Shown: positions 6,729 to 8,727 of the stretch, in pieces
How the letters are laid out: each line of letters starts with the position of its first letter
Position numbering within the stretch: position 1 is the first letter of the stretch
Program-made: the position numbers and the translations under genes
Notes under the pieces: model-generated
The model's database searches: none
Seen by the model: the letters and a program-made list of their open reading frames with translations, nothing else
Told to the model about the DNA's origin: nothing
Source: Halobacteria archaeon
Lineage (GTDB): Archaea > Halobacteriota > Methanoliparia > Methanoliparales > Methanoliparaceae
DNA: 8,727 nucleotides
Assembly (NCBI GenBank): GCA_013329575.1
Contig: DUJX01000057.1
Span: 1-8,727 of the forward strand
Direction of reading: 5' to 3'

Positions 6729-7805
6729 TCAGACCAGCTCCCGCTCTAGATGCTCCCACTTTTTGTCATTCTTGATATATTTGAATATTGCATGAATGCA
6801 GGAAAACTCCATCAATGAAGGATAGATCATCAACGCTACGAATTTCTCCGGTAAACCTCGCATACCTTTTTTTAACCCGTTATTTTCTATAGAATCCTGT
6901 ACAACCCGGCCATAGCATATTAAAAAGAGTGGTTGTAATAATATCATGATAAAAGGCAGAATGACGAATAGAAACCATGAGATCTTGACGGATTTATTCT
7001 TAATATGAATAAAATCTATAAAATGGGCCCTAATACCTTCAAAATGCCCAATCATCCATCTAATACGTTGTTTATAAAAATCAGTTATGGTTAACGGTGC
7101 CTGTTCTCCTACGATTGCATCATCGGTATATCTCACCCGTAAAGATCTTGTATGTATCCTTTCACCGATGTCAAGATCTTCGCATACCTTACTCTCGTCA
7201 AAAAATCCGATTCTATCGAATAGATCGCCTCGTACAAGTCCTATTAACCCATTAAAATGTTTGTAAGAGTCAAAAAAATCCGAGAATCTGTATAAATCAT
7301 TGATCAACAGATATTCTACTCCGACTAACGTCTGTATCAAACTCTTTTCGGTGATTATGTATCTAGGACCACTAACCATAACCAGATCGTCATTAAAATC
7401 GGATTCGAATATATCGAGACACCTATCTATAAAATCCTCCTTTGGTCGGCTATCTACATCAAAAAAAGCAAAAAAATCAGGCTTTTCATTCTTACGATAT
7501 ATTTCTTCAATAGCATCGTTTAATGCAGCAGCTTTTTTACCAGGCGTTGGTATTCTAAAGATAAACTCTATACATCTATCTTTTTTCTCTTTGGATATAC
7601 CTTCAAAATAAACCTTTTTGTTACTCGATATCTCATCGTCTATTACATAAATTATCCTAAGATCTATTCGTTTATTATAATCAGAATATTTTTTTACCTT
7701 TTCCATAGATTCTATCGACTTTTTTACCAACTCAACAGGTTCTGATGATGATACAGGAATTATTGCGATCGTTTTATAAATATAATCCGCGCCTTTTTTT
7801 ATCAT
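6729..7805 (-). CDS. Family 2 glycosyltransferase, membrane-anchored, QxxRW type
   Basis: A 358-residue GT-A fold glycosyltransferase that should transfer a sugar from a nucleotide sugar at the inner face of the membrane, for surface polysaccharide, glycolipid or glycoprotein. Visible motifs are: the N-terminal strand TIAIIPV (12-18), GKKAAALNDAI (89-99), the metal-binding DVDSRP (116-121; D116 and D118), GLVRGDLFDRIGFFDE (189-204), catalytic-type CEDLDIGERI (208-217) and QRIRW (246-250), as in processive or cellulose-synthase-like GT2 enzymes. A hydrophobic segment at about 276-298 is a likely membrane helix, and 322-344 may be a second. The start is ATG at 7805, with GTGAT (part of GGTGATC) 8 nt upstream as Shine-Dalgarno. 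The gene has its own TATA box and stands alone. Sugar and acceptor cannot be read from the sequence. Confidence 0.9.
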   Translation of the reverse strand: MIKKGADYIYKTIAIIPVSSSEPVELVKKSIESMEKVKKYSDYNKRIDLRIIYVIDDEISSNKKVYFEGISKEKKDRCIEFIFRIPTPGKKAAALNDAIEEIYRKNEKPDFFAFFDVDSRPKEDFIDRCLDIFESDFNDDLVMVSGPRYIITEKSLIQTLVGVEYLLINDLYRFSDFFDSYKHFNGLIGLVRGDLFDRIGFFDESKVCEDLDIGERIHTRSLRVRYTDDAIVGEQAPLTITDFYKQRIRWMIGHFEGIRAHFIDFIHIKNKSVKISWFLFVILPFIMILLQPLFLICYGRVVQDSIENNGLKKGMRGLPEKFVALMIYPSLMEFSCIHAIFKYIKNDKKWEHLERELV

Positions 7806-7886
7806 CTTTGTATATCACGAATTTATTATTAATAAAATTAACTGATAAAAACATATTATCGCGCTGTATTTAATATTACAAAAAAA

Positions 7887-7894
7887 AATATAAA
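7887..7894 (-). promoter_or_regulatory. TATA box for the glycosyltransferase gene
   Basis: Minus strand TTTATATT, adjacent to a run of nine A (7880-7888; T on the minus strand). The expected start is near 7865, giving a leader of about 60 nt that ends with the GTGAT ribosome-binding site. Confidence 0.5.
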
Positions 7895-7971
7895 TTATTT
7901 TAGTAAAGTAAAGAATAAATATAAAAACGATTTAAATAGGAGCCAAATTATGTCGTATAAGATGAACAGAT

Positions 7972-8002
7972 AGATCGATCTAATTAGTTAATCTTCAACT
8001 AA
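7972..8002 (-). terminator. Palindromes just after the GIY-YIG gene, possible 3'-end structure
   Basis: TTAGTT (7984-7989) and AACTAA (7997-8002) form a 6-bp stem with a 7-nt loop, starting 4 bp beyond the GIY-YIG stop. The perfect palindrome AGATCGATCT (7972-7981) comes next on the minus strand. There is no strong T run, so termination is only tentative. The rest of the 7806-8005 spacer holds the glycosyltransferase promoter and no convincing gene. Confidence 0.3.
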
Positions 8003-8005
8003 AAC

Positions 8006-8458
8006 CTAATTGTAAGACCGTAATAAGTTATGTATGTCTACTAACGCCGTTAAAATTTTTATCCGTACTGGTGAGTAATGCAGGTGAGTATAACAACTAC
8101 AATCTGAACAACCAAAACCTTTTATGCCATCAAATTTGTCTGATAAAAAATTCGCAACAATGCACTCCATTTTTTTATCCGTCTTACTCGATAGAAACCC
8201 TATTATGTCCATATAACCTTTTAAATAATCAATATGCCACCATCTTTTATAATTTTTTAAATCTCTATCAGATATGCTGACGCCGTTGTAAGAAAAATTT
8301 ATCAGATGGCGATGGATACGATGATATCCATTAATTCCAAAAGCAGAACCTGTATAGACAAAATAGCCCTTTTTAAAATGGATAATCCCTAAAGATCCGA
8401 TGTCAATCCAGTCTTCTCTCTTATTTTCTAATAAAAGGTTGTATGTAATGCCATACAT
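8006..8458 (-). CDS. GIY-YIG nuclease-like protein, DUF123/COG1833 (Uri family)
   Basis: A 150-residue single-domain protein of the DUF123 branch of the GIY-YIG superfamily, a predicted but little-studied nuclease family common in archaea. The pattern is GITY (3-6), GSLGIIHFKKGYFVYTGSA (21-39) with YTG as the second half of the GIY-YIG signature, R47 with RH (50-51), WWHIDYL (73-79), EC (98-99) and the cysteine-rich end GFGCSDC (114-120) with C122 and H125, which may bind metal. All family landmarks are intact. The start is ATG at 8458; an in-frame TAG two codons upstream excludes a longer form. It follows the partial right-edge gene by 62 bp, so co-transcription is possible but not shown. 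The substrate is unknown; nucleic acid cleavage is inferred from the superfamily. Confidence 0.88.
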   Translation of the reverse strand: MYGITYNLLLENKREDWIDIGSLGIIHFKKGYFVYTGSAFGINGYHRIHRHLINFSYNGVSISDRDLKNYKRWWHIDYLKGYMDIIGFLSSKTDKKMECIVANFLSDKFDGIKGFGCSDCSCYTHLHYSPVRIKILTALVDIHNLLRSYN

Positions 8459-8520
8459 CTTCTATCCAAACCATACTAATATCCTAACTTTATACTTTTA
8501 GATTCTTAAACTACGTTAAA

Positions 8521-8727
8521 TTATCTAATCTTACCGCCAATTCCAGATAAAAACGTTTTAATCTTTTTCTCTACCTCTAAAATGTCCTTGTCTTCGTAGA
8601 CGGATATCGTAAATGTGAGACTTTTTTTCTCACTGAAGAGATCGATCACTTCTACCCGGTCTGCTCCGTACATCTCTATCACTTCGCATAGAACCTCGGG
8701 AGAGATTCTATCAAAATCTTCAAACTG
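8521..8727 (-). CDS. C-terminal 68 residues of an unrecognised protein (cut by window edge)
   Basis: The frame is open from the right edge to a TAA at 8521-8523 and has no internal stop. The peptide begins QFEDFDRISPEVLCEVIEMYG and ends TFLSGIGGKIR. It looks like a real soluble alpha/beta tail: an acidic helix, a strand LTFTISVYED, then a charged helix ILEVEKKIKTFL. Codon use resembles the neighbours. I do not recognise the family. It is probably the gene directly upstream of the GIY-YIG gene on the same strand. Confidence 0.7.
   Translation of the reverse strand, partial: QFEDFDRISPEVLCEVIEMYGADRVEVIDLFSEKKSLTFTISVYEDKDILEVEKKIKTFLSGIGGKIR

Noticed and set aside
7950..7973. Tiny plus-strand frame (7 codons) with AGGAG 8 nt upstream and TTTAAATA before it
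   Set aside because: The putative TATA box would place the transcription start downstream of the ATG, and a 7-codon frame has no supporting evidence; AT-rich sequence gives such coincidences.
7806..8005. Possible tRNA, small RNA or CRISPR in the 200-bp spacer
   Set aside because: No cloverleaf, no repeated unit and no stable GC-containing fold is seen; the promoter of the glycosyltransferase and weak palindromes account for it.

Overview
The window looks like chromosomal DNA from an AT-rich euryarchaeal archaeon, probably an anaerobe. The evidence is the set of gene families: an archaeal-type Thi4 thiazole synthase, a Trm5b-like tRNA m1G37 methyltransferase, an archaeal Lhr-type helicase next to a COG1407-type phosphoesterase, an archaeal XerA-like recombinase and a DUF123 (COG1833) GIY-YIG protein. 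Several minus-strand genes are preceded by archaeal TATA boxes, three of them with the identical octamer TTTATATT. Shine-Dalgarno signals are sparse. The species cannot be told from this sequence.

Layout. The plus strand carries only the 3' end of thi4 (1-311). Everything else reads leftward on the minus strand. From right to left these are: the tail of an unrecognised gene (8521-8727), a GIY-YIG/DUF123 protein (8006-8458), a family 2 glycosyltransferase (6729-7805), a two-gene unit of metallophosphoesterase (5805-6572) and Lhr-like helicase (2895-5780), a catalytic-domain-only Xer recombinase (2219-2764), and a two-gene unit of winged-helix protein (1464-1949) and Trm5 (451-1452). Trm5 converges with thi4 across a short spacer that holds a stem-loop and T-rich tracts.

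How the genes may work together. The phosphoesterase and helicase are 24 bp apart and match the known Lhr-nuclease pairing, so a helicase plus Mn-dependent nuclease repair or processing module is likely. The Xer gene sits directly behind a perfect 11-6-11 inverted repeat of 28 bp. Its right arm matches the bacterial dif XerD arm at 10 of 11 positions, so this is almost certainly the cognate dif-like site, lying between the gene's TATA box and its start codon. A second, weaker 28-bp palindrome with the same seven outer bases on each side lies at 6626-6653, so the two sites bracket the helicase-phosphoesterase unit. The winged-helix gene has its own elaborate leader: three TGTGA-type palindromes with centres exactly 14 bp apart, then a hairpin that presents AGGA in its loop just before the start codon. 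This suggests autoregulation.

The points most worth following are the Xer/dif arrangement with the truncated recombinase, the second dif-like palindrome, and the operator array in front of the winged-helix/trm5 unit.
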